From Pseudomonas sp. SG20056 (lineage in GTDB: Bacteria > Pseudomonadota > Gammaproteobacteria > Pseudomonadales > Pseudomonadaceae): 64,000 nt of DNA. A program made the position numbers and the translations under genes. The stretch lies in assembly GCF_031764535.1 (NCBI RefSeq), contig NZ_CP134499.1, positions 1,798,001-1,862,000 of the forward strand. Direction: 5' to 3'. The notes beneath the pieces were generated by a model. It had not been told where the DNA came from and searched no databases. It saw nothing but the letters and a program-made list of their open reading frames with translations. Shown here piece by piece: positions 26,911 to 36,050 of the stretch (the first letter of the stretch is position 1; each line of letters begins with the position of its first letter).

Positions 26911-28419
26911 TCAGGGTTGCGGAAAACGGGCGCGACGTTCGAGGTCGTCGAGATCAATGTGGTTGCGCATGTACTGTTGGCTGGCATCGACCATTGGCTG
27001 ATGGTCCCAGCTGGTCAGGTGCCCCTGGGTCAGGGCGCTGGCAACAAAACGCCGGCGACGCTGGCTGGCCAGAGTGGCCTGATGAATCGCCTGCATGTCC
27101 CAGCGCGCCTGGGCCTGGTTGATAAAGTCAGCCAGCCGGCTTTGGTGCTCGGCGGACTCTGCCAGGTTTTCGCGCTCTTGCGGGTCGTGGCGCAGGTTGA
27201 ACAGCAGCAGGGGGTCGTGTTCTGAATAGATAAATTTCCACTCGCCCTGGCGGATCATCATCAGCGGGCTGATGCTGCCTTCGGCCATGTATTCGCCAAT
27301 CACTTCATCATGCCCCAGGCGACCTTCGAGGTGCGCCAGCAGCGAGCGGCCGTCCAGCGGCAGGTCGGCTTGCAGCGTGCCGCCGGCCAGTTCCACCAGA
27401 GTCGGCAGTAGGTCCATGGTCGAGACGTTCTGGCTTACCCGGCGCGCGGCGAATTGCTTGGGTGCATGCACCAGCAGCGGCACGCGGGCGGCCATTTCAA
27501 ACCAGTGCATCTTGTACCAGAGGCCACGCTCGCCAAGCATGTCGCCGTGGTCGCCGGAGAACACGATGATGGTGTTGTCGCTCAGGTTGCACTCCTTGAG
27601 GGTTTTCAGCAGCTTGCCGATATTGCTGTCGATATAGCTGCAGGCACCGAAGTAGGCGCGGCGGGCGTCCTTGATCTTCTGCTCGGGCAGCGGCTTGTCC
27701 CACAGATCGATAACTCTCATCAGGCGTTTCGAGTGTGGGTCTTGCTCATTCTGCGCAATGGTGTGGCGCGGCAGTGGGATGTCCTCATCGCGGTAGAGGT
27801 CCCAGAACTCGCTCGGGATGGTGTAGGGGTCATGCGGGTGAGTCATCGACACGGTCAGGCAGAAGGGTTGCTCGCCATCGCCGCGCACGTGGTCATAGAG
27901 GTACTGCTGGGCCTTGAATACCACCTCCTCATCGAAATCCAGCTGGTTGGTGCGCACGCACGGCCCGGCCTGCAGCACCGAGGACATGTTGTGGTACCAG
28001 CTGGCGCGCATGTCCGGCTCATCCCAGTTCACCGCCCAGCCGTAGTCGGCGGGGTAGATGTCGCTGGTCAGGCGTTCTTCATAGCCATGCAGTTGGTCCG
28101 GGCCGCAGAAATGCATCTTGCCCGACAGCGCGGTGCGATAGCCCAGGCGGCGCAGGTAATGGGCATAAGTCGGTACATCGGCGGGGAAGTCGGCGGCGTT
28201 GTCGTAAGCGCCGATCTTCGAGGGCAATTGGCCGCTGACCAAGGTGAAGCGCGACGGCGCGCAGAGCGGGCTGTTGCAGTAGGCCGCATCGAACACCACA
28301 GCTTCGGCGGCCAGGCGCATCAGGTTGGGCATCTGGATCGGTGAGGCGGCATCGTGCAGCGGCAGAATCGGCGCGGCCATCTGATCGGCCATGATAAAGA
28401 GGATGTTCGGTCGTTTCAT
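26911..28419 (-). CDS. betC: Choline-sulfatase BetC
   Basis: BetC hydrolyses choline-O-sulfate to choline and sulfate. The 502-residue protein has the sulfatase N-terminus NILFIMADQM (metal-binding Asp12) and Cys53 in LCAPSRFTL (C-x-P-S-R), the residue converted to formylglycine. The GDHGDMLGERG motif (about residues 290-300) completes the metal site. A formylglycine-generating enzyme must act on it. First gene of betC-choX-sulP and divergent from the LysR regulator. Confidence 0.94.
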   Translation of the reverse strand: MKRPNILFIMADQMAAPILPLHDAASPIQMPNLMRLAAEAVVFDAAYCNSPLCAPSRFTLVSGQLPSKIGAYDNAADFPADVPTYAHYLRRLGYRTALSGKMHFCGPDQLHGYEERLTSDIYPADYGWAVNWDEPDMRASWYHNMSSVLQAGPCVRTNQLDFDEEVVFKAQQYLYDHVRGDGEQPFCLTVSMTHPHDPYTIPSEFWDLYRDEDIPLPRHTIAQNEQDPHSKRLMRVIDLWDKPLPEQKIKDARRAYFGACSYIDSNIGKLLKTLKECNLSDNTIIVFSGDHGDMLGERGLWYKMHWFEMAARVPLLVHAPKQFAARRVSQNVSTMDLLPTLVELAGGTLQADLPLDGRSLLAHLEGRLGHDEVIGEYMAEGSISPLMMIRQGEWKFIYSEHDPLLLFNLRHDPQERENLAESAEHQSRLADFINQAQARWDMQAIHQATLASQRRRRFVASALTQGHLTSWDHQPMVDASQQYMRNHIDLDDLERRARFPQP

Positions 28420-28531
28420 GGCAGCCGGTATTCCATATAAAATATTTATGCGAGAGTGCTGGCTTGATCATCCAGCTAACAAAAATCCTGGTAAACCTGT
28501 TGTCAGTACATGCATTGGATAACCTGAGCTT

Positions 28532-29449
28532 ATGTTTAAAAGCATCGATGGCGTGTCGCTGGATGTGCTGCGGGTGTTCGAATCCGCCGCGCGTCAGCTG
28601 AGCTTTACCGCCGCAGCCAGCGAGCTGGGCACCAGCCAGCCGGCGATCAGTCAGCAGATCAAACGCCTGGAGCAGCAGCTGGCCACGCGTCTGTTTGATC
28701 GGGTCTACCGCGGCATTGTCCTCACTGATGCCGGCGAGCTGTTGCTGCGCTATGTGCAGGACGGCCTGCAGAGCCTGGATGCCGGTCTGCAGGCCGTAAC
28801 TGCGCAACAGCAGCATGAGGTGCTGCAGGTGGCCACCGACTTTGCCTTTGCCGCCTACTGGCTGATGCCGCGCTTGCAGCGTTTCCACCAGCTTCATCCG
28901 GAGGTGGATGTCAGCCTGATTACCAGCGAGCGTGATCAGGGCGCGCTGCCGGCGGAGATCGATGTGGCGATCAACTTCGGCGATGGCCGCTTCAAGCACG
29001 CCGAGGCGCAGCTGCTATTTCGCGAAGAGGTGTTCCCGGTGTGCAGCCCGCAACTGCTCAAGGGGCAAACGTTGCCTTTGCCACCGGCTGCGCTGGCCAG
29101 CTTGCCGCTGCTGCATCTGCGCCCGGAAAACCGTTCGCGCTGGTTCGATTGGGCGGGACTGTTTCGCGCTTTTGGCCTGCAGCAAACCCCCAGCCCAGGC
29201 AGTCTGCGTTTCGACAACTACACGCTGCTGATTCAGGCGGCCATCGCCGGGCAGGGCGTGGCCATCGGCTGGCGGCATCTGGTCGATGAACTGCTGACGC
29301 AGAACCTGTTGTGCCGCGTGGGCGATGAAGTCGCGCATTCGGAACTGGGTTACTACCTGGTGCTGCCCGAGCGTAAACGCCGCCAGCGTTTGACTCAGGT
29401 GTTTGTCGATTGGCTGCAAGCCGAACTGGCCAAGGGGCCAGGCGTTTAA
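28532..29449 (+). CDS. LysR-type regulator of choline sulfate use
   Basis: A 305-residue LysR protein: N-terminal winged helix-turn-helix (about 10-67; FTAAASELGTSQPAISQQIKRLE) and a periplasmic-binding-like effector domain (about 95-300). It is divergent from betC with a 112-base AT-rich gap, the usual arrangement for a LysR activator of the neighbouring operon and as in P. aeruginosa PA0032. The inducer, probably choline or choline sulfate, is inferred. Its stop overlaps the stop of the convergent gene by a few bases. Confidence 0.85.
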   Translation: MFKSIDGVSLDVLRVFESAARQLSFTAAASELGTSQPAISQQIKRLEQQLATRLFDRVYRGIVLTDAGELLLRYVQDGLQSLDAGLQAVTAQQQHEVLQVATDFAFAAYWLMPRLQRFHQLHPEVDVSLITSERDQGALPAEIDVAINFGDGRFKHAEAQLLFREEVFPVCSPQLLKGQTLPLPPAALASLPLLHLRPENRSRWFDWAGLFRAFGLQQTPSPGSLRFDNYTLLIQAAIAGQGVAIGWRHLVDELLTQNLLCRVGDEVAHSELGYYLVLPERKRRQRLTQVFVDWLQAELAKGPGV

Positions 29450-30396
29450 CCGCCGAGCTGGTTCAGGCGCTGTTTGGTTTGCTGCAGCAACTGACGCAGG
29501 CTAGCCAGCTGCTGCGGATCGGCATCGCCAAGTAACTGTTCAACGCCCTGCTGAATAGCCGTCAGGGGCGCAACGCTGCCCGTCAGGTTGAGGTGCTGGC
29601 TGAGGATTTCCTCACCGCTGCTGACCAGCAGGGCGAAGTGGATGACGTTCTCCAGCTCGCGGGTATTGCCCGGCCAGCTGTGGGCCTCTAGGCGCTGCTG
29701 TGCGGCATCGCTGATGACTGGCAGCGGCAGACTCAGGCGCTGGGCGTAGATGCCGAGGAAGTATTCCGCCATGGGCAGAATATCGCCGATGCGTTCACGC
29801 AGTGGCGGCAGGTCAAGGCGGCCGTCGCTGAGATAACCGTATAGCCGCTCATTGAATTTGCCAGCTGCCACGGCCTGAGCCAGGTCGATGCTGGTTGCAG
29901 CCAGCAGCCTGACATCTGCCTGGCTCGGCTGGCTGGCGCCGACCCGCAGCACTTCACCGGTTTCCAGGGCGCTAAGCAGTTCAGCTTGTAGTGGCAGCGG
30001 CAGGTCGCCGATTTCATCCAGATACAGGGTGCCGTTGTTGGCTGAACCAAACCAGCCGGCCCGGCTGCTGGCGCTGCCTTGATAGGCGCCGGCGACATAG
30101 CCGAACAGCTCGGCCTGAGCATGCTGGCTGCTTAGGCCGCTGCAGCTGAGTGCAACAAACAGTCCTGGCCGTTCACTGGCGCGGTGGATATGCCGCGCTA
30201 ACAACTCTTTACCGGTACCGGTTTCACCTTCGATCAGCAGGGGCAAGGGTTGTGTGGCAAGCAGCTCGACCTGATCGCGCAGCTGCCGGGAACGTGGATC
30301 GATAAACACCAGCGCCTTGGCGCGGATGCTTAGCGGGCTTTTCTCTGCATCGGGAAAGGTCAGCAGCGGCTGGCCACTGAAATGGTTCTGGCTCAT
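29446..30396 (-). CDS. Sigma-54 activator-type AAA+ protein lacking a DNA-binding domain
   Basis: A 316-residue protein made almost only of the enhancer-binding AAA+ domain: Walker A GETGTGKE, Walker B TLYLDEIGDL and the arginine-finger region PPLRERIGDILP. The sigma-54 contact loop, normally GAFTGA, reads GAYQGS. The C-terminus (about 245-316) is Leu/Gln rich and has no recognisable Fis-type helix-turn-helix. There is no N-terminal sensor domain. ATG at 30396 has GGAG upstream. It lies next to sulfur-starvation genes, which suggests but does not show a role in sulfur control. Confidence 0.8.
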   Translation of the reverse strand: MSQNHFSGQPLLTFPDAEKSPLSIRAKALVFIDPRSRQLRDQVELLATQPLPLLIEGETGTGKELLARHIHRASERPGLFVALSCSGLSSQHAQAELFGYVAGAYQGSASSRAGWFGSANNGTLYLDEIGDLPLPLQAELLSALETGEVLRVGASQPSQADVRLLAATSIDLAQAVAAGKFNERLYGYLSDGRLDLPPLRERIGDILPMAEYFLGIYAQRLSLPLPVISDAAQQRLEAHSWPGNTRELENVIHFALLVSSGEEILSQHLNLTGSVAPLTAIQQGVEQLLGDADPQQLASLRQLLQQTKQRLNQLGG

Positions 30397-30464
30397 CAAT
30401 GAGTCTCCAGCCCGCTCGGGCTAGGAGCGGGCAGGTTGCTTGATCTAGAAAGGGCCAGCGGGCT

Positions 30465-31046
30465 TCAGGCGCGGCGGCGGTCGGCTTGTTCGATCCGGCT
30501 CTGCAGGCGATAGAGGTAGGCGAAACCTTGCTCCCAACGCTGATGCCCCGACTTCACATTGATATGCCCAGCGCCGCTGAGAATCGCCACATCACTGCCC
30601 CAGTGATGGGCCAGCTTAATAGCCCGCTTAGCACTCGCAGCGGTGTCGTTGTCCGAGCCCACCAACTGGCTGGGGAAGGGCAGTGAGTGCTGGGGAATCG
30701 GGGCAAAGTTCTGCAGCGCTGGTGGGCAGTTAGCTCGTTCCACATCGGCAGGGGCGACCAGGAGCGCGGCCCTCACCCGGCGCAGCGATTCCAGCGGTGC
30801 CTGCGCGGCCCAATGCGCCACGGTGATGCAGCCCAGGCTATGGGCAATCAGGATGGTCGGGCGTGGGTCGCTGGCGATGCTGCGCTGCAGTTCGGCGACC
30901 CAGTCTTCACGCTTGGGGTTTAGCCAGTCGGCCTGTTCTACCCGGGCGCTGTTCGGCAGGCTGCGCTGCCAGTGACTCTGCCAATGCTCGTCGGCCGATC
31001 CTTGCCAGCCCGGCACTATCAGGTAACGGATAGTTTGGTTGCGCAT
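30465..31046 (-). CDS. RBBP9/YdeN-family alpha/beta hydrolase
   Basis: A 193-residue serine hydrolase of the RBBP9/YdeN family: YLIVPGWQGSADEHWQ near the start, nucleophile Ser in IAHSLGC (about residue 71) and a terminal His in GAGHINVKSG (about 159). The acid is probably in VGSDNDT. Substrate unknown. ATG behind GGAGGGCG. It shares the strand with the AAA+ gene 68 bases downstream and is divergent from oscA. Confidence 0.83.
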   Translation of the reverse strand: MRNQTIRYLIVPGWQGSADEHWQSHWQRSLPNSARVEQADWLNPKREDWVAELQRSIASDPRPTILIAHSLGCITVAHWAAQAPLESLRRVRAALLVAPADVERANCPPALQNFAPIPQHSLPFPSQLVGSDNDTAASAKRAIKLAHHWGSDVAILSGAGHINVKSGHQRWEQGFAYLYRLQSRIEQADRRRA

Positions 31047-31108
31047 CGTGCGCCCTCCTGCAGATGTGAATGGCTGCAGTGTAGGGAGGACTGATGAATA
31101 GCAAAAAG

Positions 31109-31239
31109 AATAAGAACTTATTTGCTTATTCCTGAAATATCATTTCTTTGCGCGAGAAGGTCATGAATTGGTATATGCAAAAAAAGTATATAAATGTTCT
31201 TAAATAATATTTTTAAGAATATCAGCGGCTCTCTACTAT
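31109..31239 (+). promoter_or_regulatory. AT-rich oscA promoter with CysB-like inverted repeats
   Basis: A markedly AT-rich region in a GC-rich genome. It holds AATAAG-AA-CTTATT (31109-31122) with a second CTTATT at 31125-31130, and TTCTTAAA (31197-31204) facing TTTAAGAA (31212-31219). A -10-like TACTAT lies at 31234-31239, so the second repeat overlaps the -35 place, as expected for an activator site. CysB is the likely factor because oscA-sbp-cysTWA are sulfate-starvation genes, but the CysB consensus is loose. Confidence 0.5.
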
Positions 31240-31308
31240 CCGCTCCACGCCCACTGACCACGACCCGTTTTCGTCGCTCGCAGTGGAGCTATTTCAAGGA
31301 GCACTACC

Positions 31309-31491
31309 ATGACCGCAACCCTAAAAAACCTTGAAGGTCAGGACGACGCCAGCATCCTGCGCGAGATCCAGGCTGCGCTGAATGGCCTGAAGTTCGGCTC
31401 GGTGGAAATCACCGTGCACAACGGCCAGGTCGTGCAGATCGAACGCAAGGAAAAGTTTCGTCTGCCAGCCCCAAGCAACAAGATCAACTAA
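31309..31491 (+). CDS. oscA: Small sulfur-starvation protein OscA (DUF2292)
   Basis: A 60-residue protein with a YezD/DUF2292 core (LNGLKFGSVEITVHNGQVV) and basic tail. OscA is needed in Pseudomonas for growth on organic sulfur and is found just before sbp. ATG preceded by AAGGAGCAC. First gene of the oscA-sbp-cysTWA unit. Confidence 0.88.
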   Translation: MTATLKNLEGQDDASILREIQAALNGLKFGSVEITVHNGQVVQIERKEKFRLPAPSNKIN

Positions 31492-31544
31492 AACCAGCGA
31501 CGCCACCAGCAGCAAGGCCCGACCGGACCACCGGAGGGCGTGCA

Positions 31545-31616
31545 ATGAAAAGAGTCGAGCCCATGCGCACCGCGCCGTATAGCCGCGGCAGATCGCGAGA
31601 GCAGTCGACCCATTGA
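31545..31616 (+). CDS. Possible 23-residue peptide between oscA and sbp
   Basis: An ATG behind a strong GGAGG (31532-31536) opens a 23-codon frame (start [16 protein letters not shown], end QSTH) that stops 37 bases before the sbp ATG. The peptide is basic and has no hydrophobic stretch. It contains neither Cys nor a run of one amino acid, so it does not look like a classic attenuation leader. It may be a translated small protein or a translational leader of sbp. Confidence 0.4.
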   Translation: MKRVEPMRTAPYSRGRSREQSTH

Positions 31617-31653
31617 ACGCCAACCCCGTATTTGTCCCAGTAGGAGCCGCACC

Positions 31654-32664
31654 ATGTCCATTCGCCGTTTTGCCTTTGCCGCCCTCGCCAGCGCACTGAC
31701 TATTGCCGGGGCCGCAGGCCCGGTTGCCGCCGCTGAAACCCTGCTCAACGTGTCCTACGACCCGACCCGCGAGCTGTACAGTGAATTCAACGCCGCGTTC
31801 AACAAGCACTGGCAAGCCCAGGGCAATGAAGCCATTACCATCCAGCAGTCCCACGGTGGCTCGGGCAAGCAGGCCCGTGCGGTAATCGATGGCCTGCGTG
31901 CTGACGTGGTAACCCTGGCCCTGGCCGGTGATATCGATGAGCTGTACAAGCTCGGCAAGCTGATCCCCGAGAACTGGCAGGAGCGCCTGCCGCAATCGAG
32001 CACGCCCTACACCTCGACCATTGTGTTTCTGGTGCGCAAGGGCAACCCGCAAGGCATCAAAGACTGGGATGACCTGGTCAAACCGGGCGTGGACGTGATC
32101 ACCCCGAACCCGAAAACTTCCGGCGGTGCGCGCTGGAACTTCCTTGCGGCCTGGGCTTATGCCCAGCAGAAATACGGTAGCGAAGCCAAGGCGCAAGAGT
32201 TTGTTGGCCAGCTCTACAAGAACGTGCCGGTACTCGACACCGGTGCCCGTGGTTCGACCATCACTTTTGTTAACAACCAGATCGGCGACGTGCTGCTGGC
32301 CTGGGAAAACGAAGCCTTCCTGGCATTGAAGGAAGAGGGCGGCGACAACTTCGAGATCGTTGCTCCGTCGCTGTCGATCCTGGCTGAGCCGCCGGTGGCT
32401 GTAGTCGATGTAAACGTCGACAAGAAAGGCACGCGCAACGTGGCTGAGGCCTACCTCAACTACCTGTACAGCGATGAAGGTCAGCGCCTGGCGGCCAAGC
32501 ACTTCTACCGTCCGCGTAACCAGGCCGTCGCCGCCGAGTTCGCCAAGCAGTTCCCGGCGCTGACGCTGGTGACCATCGACAAGGACTTCAACGGTTGGAA
32601 AACCGCACAGCCGAAGTTCTTCAATGACGGTGGGGTGTTCGACCAGATCTATCAGGCGCAGTGA
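31654..32664 (+). CDS. sbp: Periplasmic sulfate-binding protein Sbp
   Basis: A 336-residue sulfate/thiosulfate-binding protein with a signal peptide (about 1-26, ending VAA-AE), N-terminal [10 protein letters not shown] and the [17 protein letters not shown] signature. It delivers sulfate to the CysTWA permease encoded downstream. As in other sulfate-binding proteins, it is likely strongly expressed in sulfate starvation. A large palindrome separates it from cysT. Confidence 0.95.
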   Translation: MSIRRFAFAALASALTIAGAAGPVAAAETLLNVSYDPTRELYSEFNAAFNKHWQAQGNEAITIQQSHGGSGKQARAVIDGLRADVVTLALAGDIDELYKLGKLIPENWQERLPQSSTPYTSTIVFLVRKGNPQGIKDWDDLVKPGVDVITPNPKTSGGARWNFLAAWAYAQQKYGSEAKAQEFVGQLYKNVPVLDTGARGSTITFVNNQIGDVLLAWENEAFLALKEEGGDNFEIVAPSLSILAEPPVAVVDVNVDKKGTRNVAEAYLNYLYSDEGQRLAAKHFYRPRNQAVAAEFAKQFPALTLVTIDKDFNGWKTAQPKFFNDGGVFDQIYQAQ

Positions 32665-32678
32665 GCTCGAAGAGCGAA

Positions 32679-32757
32679 CGTAGGATGGGTTGAGGCGCGC
32701 AGCGCCGATACCCATCGCCGCGCGTCATGGGTATCGCTGCGCTCGACCCATCCTACG
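32679..32757. repeat. Large imperfect palindrome between sbp and cysT
   Basis: CGTAGGATGGGT (32679-32690) pairs with ACCCATCCTACG (32746-32757), and GCGCAGCGCCGATACCCAT with ATGGGTATCGCTGCGC inside. The result is one long hairpin of about 79 bases. Such elements are common repeats in Pseudomonas intergenic DNA. Its place inside the operon, after the highly made binding protein, suggests mRNA 3'-end protection and lower cysT expression. Confidence 0.8.
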
Positions 32758-32805
32758 ACTCTCACCAGGTCATGACTTCGTTGCATAACCAGCCAAGGAC
32801 AGACA

Positions 32806-33624
32806 ATGTCTCGTCGTACTTCCCCGGTCATACCCGGCTTCGGGCTGACGCTGGGTTACACCCTGGTGTATCTCAGCCTGTTGGTGCTGATTCCTCTGGG
32901 TGCCATGTTCGTTCACGCAGCCCAACTCACCTGGGCTGAATTCTGGGCGATCATTTCCGCACCGCGGGTACTGGCAGCGCTCAAGCTGAGCTTTGCCACT
33001 GCCTTCGCGGCCGCCGTAATCAACGGCATTATCGGCACGCTGCTGGCCTGGGCACTGGTGCGATACAGCTTCCCGGGACGCAAGGTCATCGAAGCGATGA
33101 TCGACTTGCCATTCGCCCTGCCCACCGCCGTGGCCGGTATTGCCCTCACCGCGTTGTATGCGCCTAGCGGCCTGGTTGGTCAGTTCGCCACCGATCTGGG
33201 CTTCAAGATTACCTACACACCTATCGGTATCACTCTGGCGCTGACATTTGTAACCCTGCCGTTTGTGGTGCGCACCATTCAGCCTGTGTTGGCTGATATC
33301 CCCCGTGAGGTCGAAGAAGCGGCCGCCTGCCTCGGCGCCAAGCCGTGGCAGGTGTTCCGCCATGTGCTGCTGCCAGCGCTGTTACCGGCCTGGCTGACTG
33401 GTTTCTCCCTGGCCTTTGCTCGTGGTGTCGGTGAGTACGGTTCGGTGATCTTTATCGCCGGCAACATGCCGATGAAAACCGAGATTCTGCCGCTGCTGAT
33501 CATGGTCAAACTCGACCAGTATGACTACACCGGCGCCACGGCTATTGGCGTGTTGATGCTGGTGGTCTCCTTCATTCTGCTGCTGCTGATTAACCTGCTG
33601 CAGCGCCAGATCGCCAAGTCCTGA
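32806..33624 (+). CDS. cysT: Sulfate ABC transporter permease CysT
   Basis: A 272-residue inner-membrane permease with about six membrane helices (first at about 14-38) and the ABC-coupling EAA loop ([22 protein letters not shown], about 165-190). It pairs with CysW. ATG behind AAGGA. It precedes cysW by 10 bases. Confidence 0.95.
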   Translation: MSRRTSPVIPGFGLTLGYTLVYLSLLVLIPLGAMFVHAAQLTWAEFWAIISAPRVLAALKLSFATAFAAAVINGIIGTLLAWALVRYSFPGRKVIEAMIDLPFALPTAVAGIALTALYAPSGLVGQFATDLGFKITYTPIGITLALTFVTLPFVVRTIQPVLADIPREVEEAAACLGAKPWQVFRHVLLPALLPAWLTGFSLAFARGVGEYGSVIFIAGNMPMKTEILPLLIMVKLDQYDYTGATAIGVLMLVVSFILLLLINLLQRQIAKS

Positions 33625-33634
33625 GGAGGTCGCC

Positions 33635-34507
33635 ATGTCTTCTGTAACCCTAAGCGCGTCAGCCTCGGCCAACGCCGCACGACGCGGTAATGTGCTCGGT
33701 CGCAGGCTGCTGATCATCAGCGCCTGGCTGGTGTTTGTGCTGTTCCTCGTGTTGCCGCTGTTTATCGTGCTGAGTGAGGCGTTAAAGCACGGTTTTGGCA
33801 CCTTCTTCGGCGCGATCTTCGAACCTGACGCGATTAGTGCGTTGAAGCTGACCCTGCTCGCGGTGGGCATTTCGGTGCCGCTCAACTTGGTGTTCGGCGT
33901 GGCCGCAGCCTGGTGCGTGAGCAAGTATGAGTTTCGCGGTAAGAGCATTCTGGTCACCCTGATCGACCTGCCGTTCTCGGTATCGCCCGTAATCGCTGGT
34001 CTGATCTACGTGCTGCTGTTCGGCGCCCAGGGCTTCTTCGGCCCGTGGCTGCGCGAGCACGATATTCAGATCATCTTCGCCTTGCCGGGCATCGTCCTGG
34101 CCACGGTGTTTGTCACCGTGCCCTTTGTTGCCCGCGAGCTGATCCCGCTGATGCAGGAGCAGGGCACCCAGGAAGAGGAGGCCGCGCGCCTGCTCGGCGC
34201 CAACGGCTGGCAGATGTTCTGGCACGTGACCCTGCCCAATATCAAATGGGGCCTGATCTACGGCGTGGTGCTGTGTACTGCGCGGGCCATGGGCGAGTTC
34301 GGCGCGGTGTCGGTGGTTTCCGGGCATATCCGTGGTTACACCAATACGCTGCCGCTGCATGTCGAGATTCTCTACAACGAATACAACCACGTTGCTGCCT
34401 TCAGCGTCGCCAGCCTGCTGCTGTTGCTGGCGGTGTTTATCCTGCTGCTCAAGCAGTGGAGCGAGTCACGTATCAACCGCCTGAAAGCCAGTGCTGGCGA
34501 GGAATAA
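33635..34507 (+). CDS. cysW: Sulfate ABC transporter permease CysW
   Basis: A 290-residue permease with about six membrane helices (first at about 27-50) and an EAA loop ([22 protein letters not shown], about 182-203). It forms the heterodimeric channel with CysT. ATG behind GAGGAGG. It is followed three bases later by cysA. Confidence 0.95.
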   Translation: MSSVTLSASASANAARRGNVLGRRLLIISAWLVFVLFLVLPLFIVLSEALKHGFGTFFGAIFEPDAISALKLTLLAVGISVPLNLVFGVAAAWCVSKYEFRGKSILVTLIDLPFSVSPVIAGLIYVLLFGAQGFFGPWLREHDIQIIFALPGIVLATVFVTVPFVARELIPLMQEQGTQEEEAARLLGANGWQMFWHVTLPNIKWGLIYGVVLCTARAMGEFGAVSVVSGHIRGYTNTLPLHVEILYNEYNHVAAFSVASLLLLLAVFILLLKQWSESRINRLKASAGEE

Positions 34508-34510
34508 GTC

Positions 34511-35503
34511 ATGTCGATTGCAATCTCTAACGTCAGCAAGAATTTCAATGCGTTCAAAGCGCTGAACGATATCAACCTGAATATCCAGAGTGGCGAACTG
34601 GTCGCTTTGCTCGGCCCGTCTGGCTGCGGCAAGACCACTTTGCTGCGCATCATCGCCGGTCTGGAAACCCCAGACAGCGGCAGCATCGAGTTCCACGGCG
34701 AAGATGTCTCCAACCACGATGTGCGCGACCGTAACGTCGGCTTCGTGTTTCAGCATTACGCCTTATTCCGTCATATGACCGTGTTCGACAACGTTGCCTT
34801 CGGCCTGCGCATGAAGCCCAAGGGTGAGCGGCCGAACGAGAACGTGATCAAGAAAAAGGTCCACGATCTGCTCGATCTGGTGCAGCTCGACTGGCTGGCG
34901 GATCGCTACCCGGAACAGCTTTCCGGCGGCCAACGTCAACGTATCGCTCTTGCTCGCGCGTTGGCGGTGGAGCCGAAAGTACTGTTGCTCGACGAACCCT
35001 TCGGCGCCCTGGATGCCAAGGTGCGCAAGGAGCTGCGTCGCTGGCTGGCGCGTCTGCACGAAGAAGTGCACCTGACCTCGGTATTCGTCACCCACGACCA
35101 GGAAGAGGCCATGGAGGTGGCTGACCGTATCGTGGTGATGAACAAGGGTGTGGTCGAGCAGATCGGCTCGCCGGGCGAGGTATACGAGAAACCGGCCAGC
35201 GATTTCGTCTATCACTTCCTCGGTGATGCCAACCGCCTGTACGTCGGCAACGACACCCACGTGCTGTTCCGTCCGCACGAGATTCATCTTTCGCGCCAGG
35301 CCGAAGCAGGTCACCAGGCCGGCGAAGTACGCGACATCCGCCCGCTCGGCGCAATCACCCGGGTGACCCTCAAAGTTGCCGGGCAGAGCGAGCCGATCGA
35401 AGCCGAAGTGGCCAAGGATCACCTCAGCCTGGCCAACCTCGCGCGTGGTGAGACGCTGTACTTCAAACCCAAGGCGGGGCAGCCAGTAATTCAGCAGCGC
35501 TGA
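34511..35503 (+). CDS. cysA: Sulfate ABC transporter ATP-binding protein CysA
   Basis: A 330-residue ABC ATPase with Walker [10 protein letters not shown], signature LSGGQRQR, Walker [13 protein letters not shown] and switch His in VTHDQEEAM, then a C-terminal regulatory TOBE-like domain (about 240-330). It powers CysTW uptake of sulfate. It ends the operon; a structured repeat starts right at its stop codon. Confidence 0.95.
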   Translation: MSIAISNVSKNFNAFKALNDINLNIQSGELVALLGPSGCGKTTLLRIIAGLETPDSGSIEFHGEDVSNHDVRDRNVGFVFQHYALFRHMTVFDNVAFGLRMKPKGERPNENVIKKKVHDLLDLVQLDWLADRYPEQLSGGQRQRIALARALAVEPKVLLLDEPFGALDAKVRKELRRWLARLHEEVHLTSVFVTHDQEEAMEVADRIVVMNKGVVEQIGSPGEVYEKPASDFVYHFLGDANRLYVGNDTHVLFRPHEIHLSRQAEAGHQAGEVRDIRPLGAITRVTLKVAGQSEPIEAEVAKDHLSLANLARGETLYFKPKAGQPVIQQR

Positions 35504-35643
35504 GAGCCTACATATGATCTGCTGCGCGTCGGCCCTGCTGCGTTAAAAACAGGCTCAGAATGCTCATGTACAAAAGTACACTCCGCTTCCTCGCCTGTTT
35601 TTGCCTTGCCGGACTCTAGCTCGCGAGATCGTAAGTAGGCTCT
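35503..35643. repeat. Palindromic 3'-UTR repeat element, long form
   Basis: The element starts at the last base of the cysA stop. Outer ends AGAGCCTAC (35503-35511) and GTAGGCTCT (35635-35643) pair. The core is CTGCTGCGCGTCGGCCCTG then CTGCGTTAAAAACAGGC, which faces GCCTGTTTTTGC, with an inner GTAC-AAAA-GTAC loop. A shorter relative is at 40944-41031. Confidence 0.7.
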
Positions 35644-35651
35644 AGATAAAT

Positions 35652-35685
35652 AAACAAGGAGCGCAATGCGCTCCTTGTTGGTTTT
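35652..35685. terminator. Terminator between cysA and ydbL
   Basis: AACAAGGAGCGC-AAT-GCGCTCCTTGTT followed by GGTTTTCG. It serves cysA and possibly the convergent ydbL. Confidence 0.8.
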
Positions 35686-35694
35686 CGCGGCAAG

Positions 35695-36039
35695 TTATTT
35701 GCGCTGCCATTTGCCTTCAAGCTGGATGTATTGTCCCGCCGGGGTCTTGTCGATAGCTTTCTGCCCGGCAATCGCTTCCACATCGCTGAGCTGGATGCCG
35801 TTCTGCGCCGCCAGCTTCTGGTATTCGGCGCGCCGCGCCTGGTTGATCAACTGGGCGATTTCGGCGGCCTGGCCACCGTTACTTACCACGCCGAGATAGC
35901 CATTGGGCATTTCGCCCAATTGGCCGCTGGCTTTGGCGTCACCCAAGGCGGACATGGCTTCGTTAAGGTTCAGGGCTACGGCCGGCAGGCTTAGGCTGAG
36001 CAGCAGTAACAGGCCGGCAAGGCGCTTATAGATATTCAT
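35695..36039 (-). CDS. ydbL: YdbL-family periplasmic protein (DUF1318)
   Basis: A 114-residue protein with signal peptide (about 1-23, ending VALN) and the DUF1318 domain (LINQARRAEYQKLAAQNG). In E. coli YdbL is encoded with YdbH and YnbE and is thought to act as a periplasmic helper that modulates the YdbH-YnbE bridge. ATG behind GGAGCCC. Last gene of ydbH-ynbE-ydbL. Confidence 0.85.
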   Translation of the reverse strand: MNIYKRLAGLLLLLSLSLPAVALNLNEAMSALGDAKASGQLGEMPNGYLGVVSNGGQAAEIAQLINQARRAEYQKLAAQNGIQLSDVEAIAGQKAIDKTPAGQYIQLEGKWQRK

Positions 36040-36050
36040 GTTCGGGCTCC

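Noticed and set aside
31321..32715. 464-codon minus-strand open frame opposite oscA and sbp
   Set aside because: oscA and sbp on the plus strand have clear family motifs, signal peptide and ribosome-binding sites; the antisense frame shows none.
35503..35643. Insertion sequence remnant
   Set aside because: Inverted ends are present but no transposase fragment or target-site duplication; better explained as a structured repeat.
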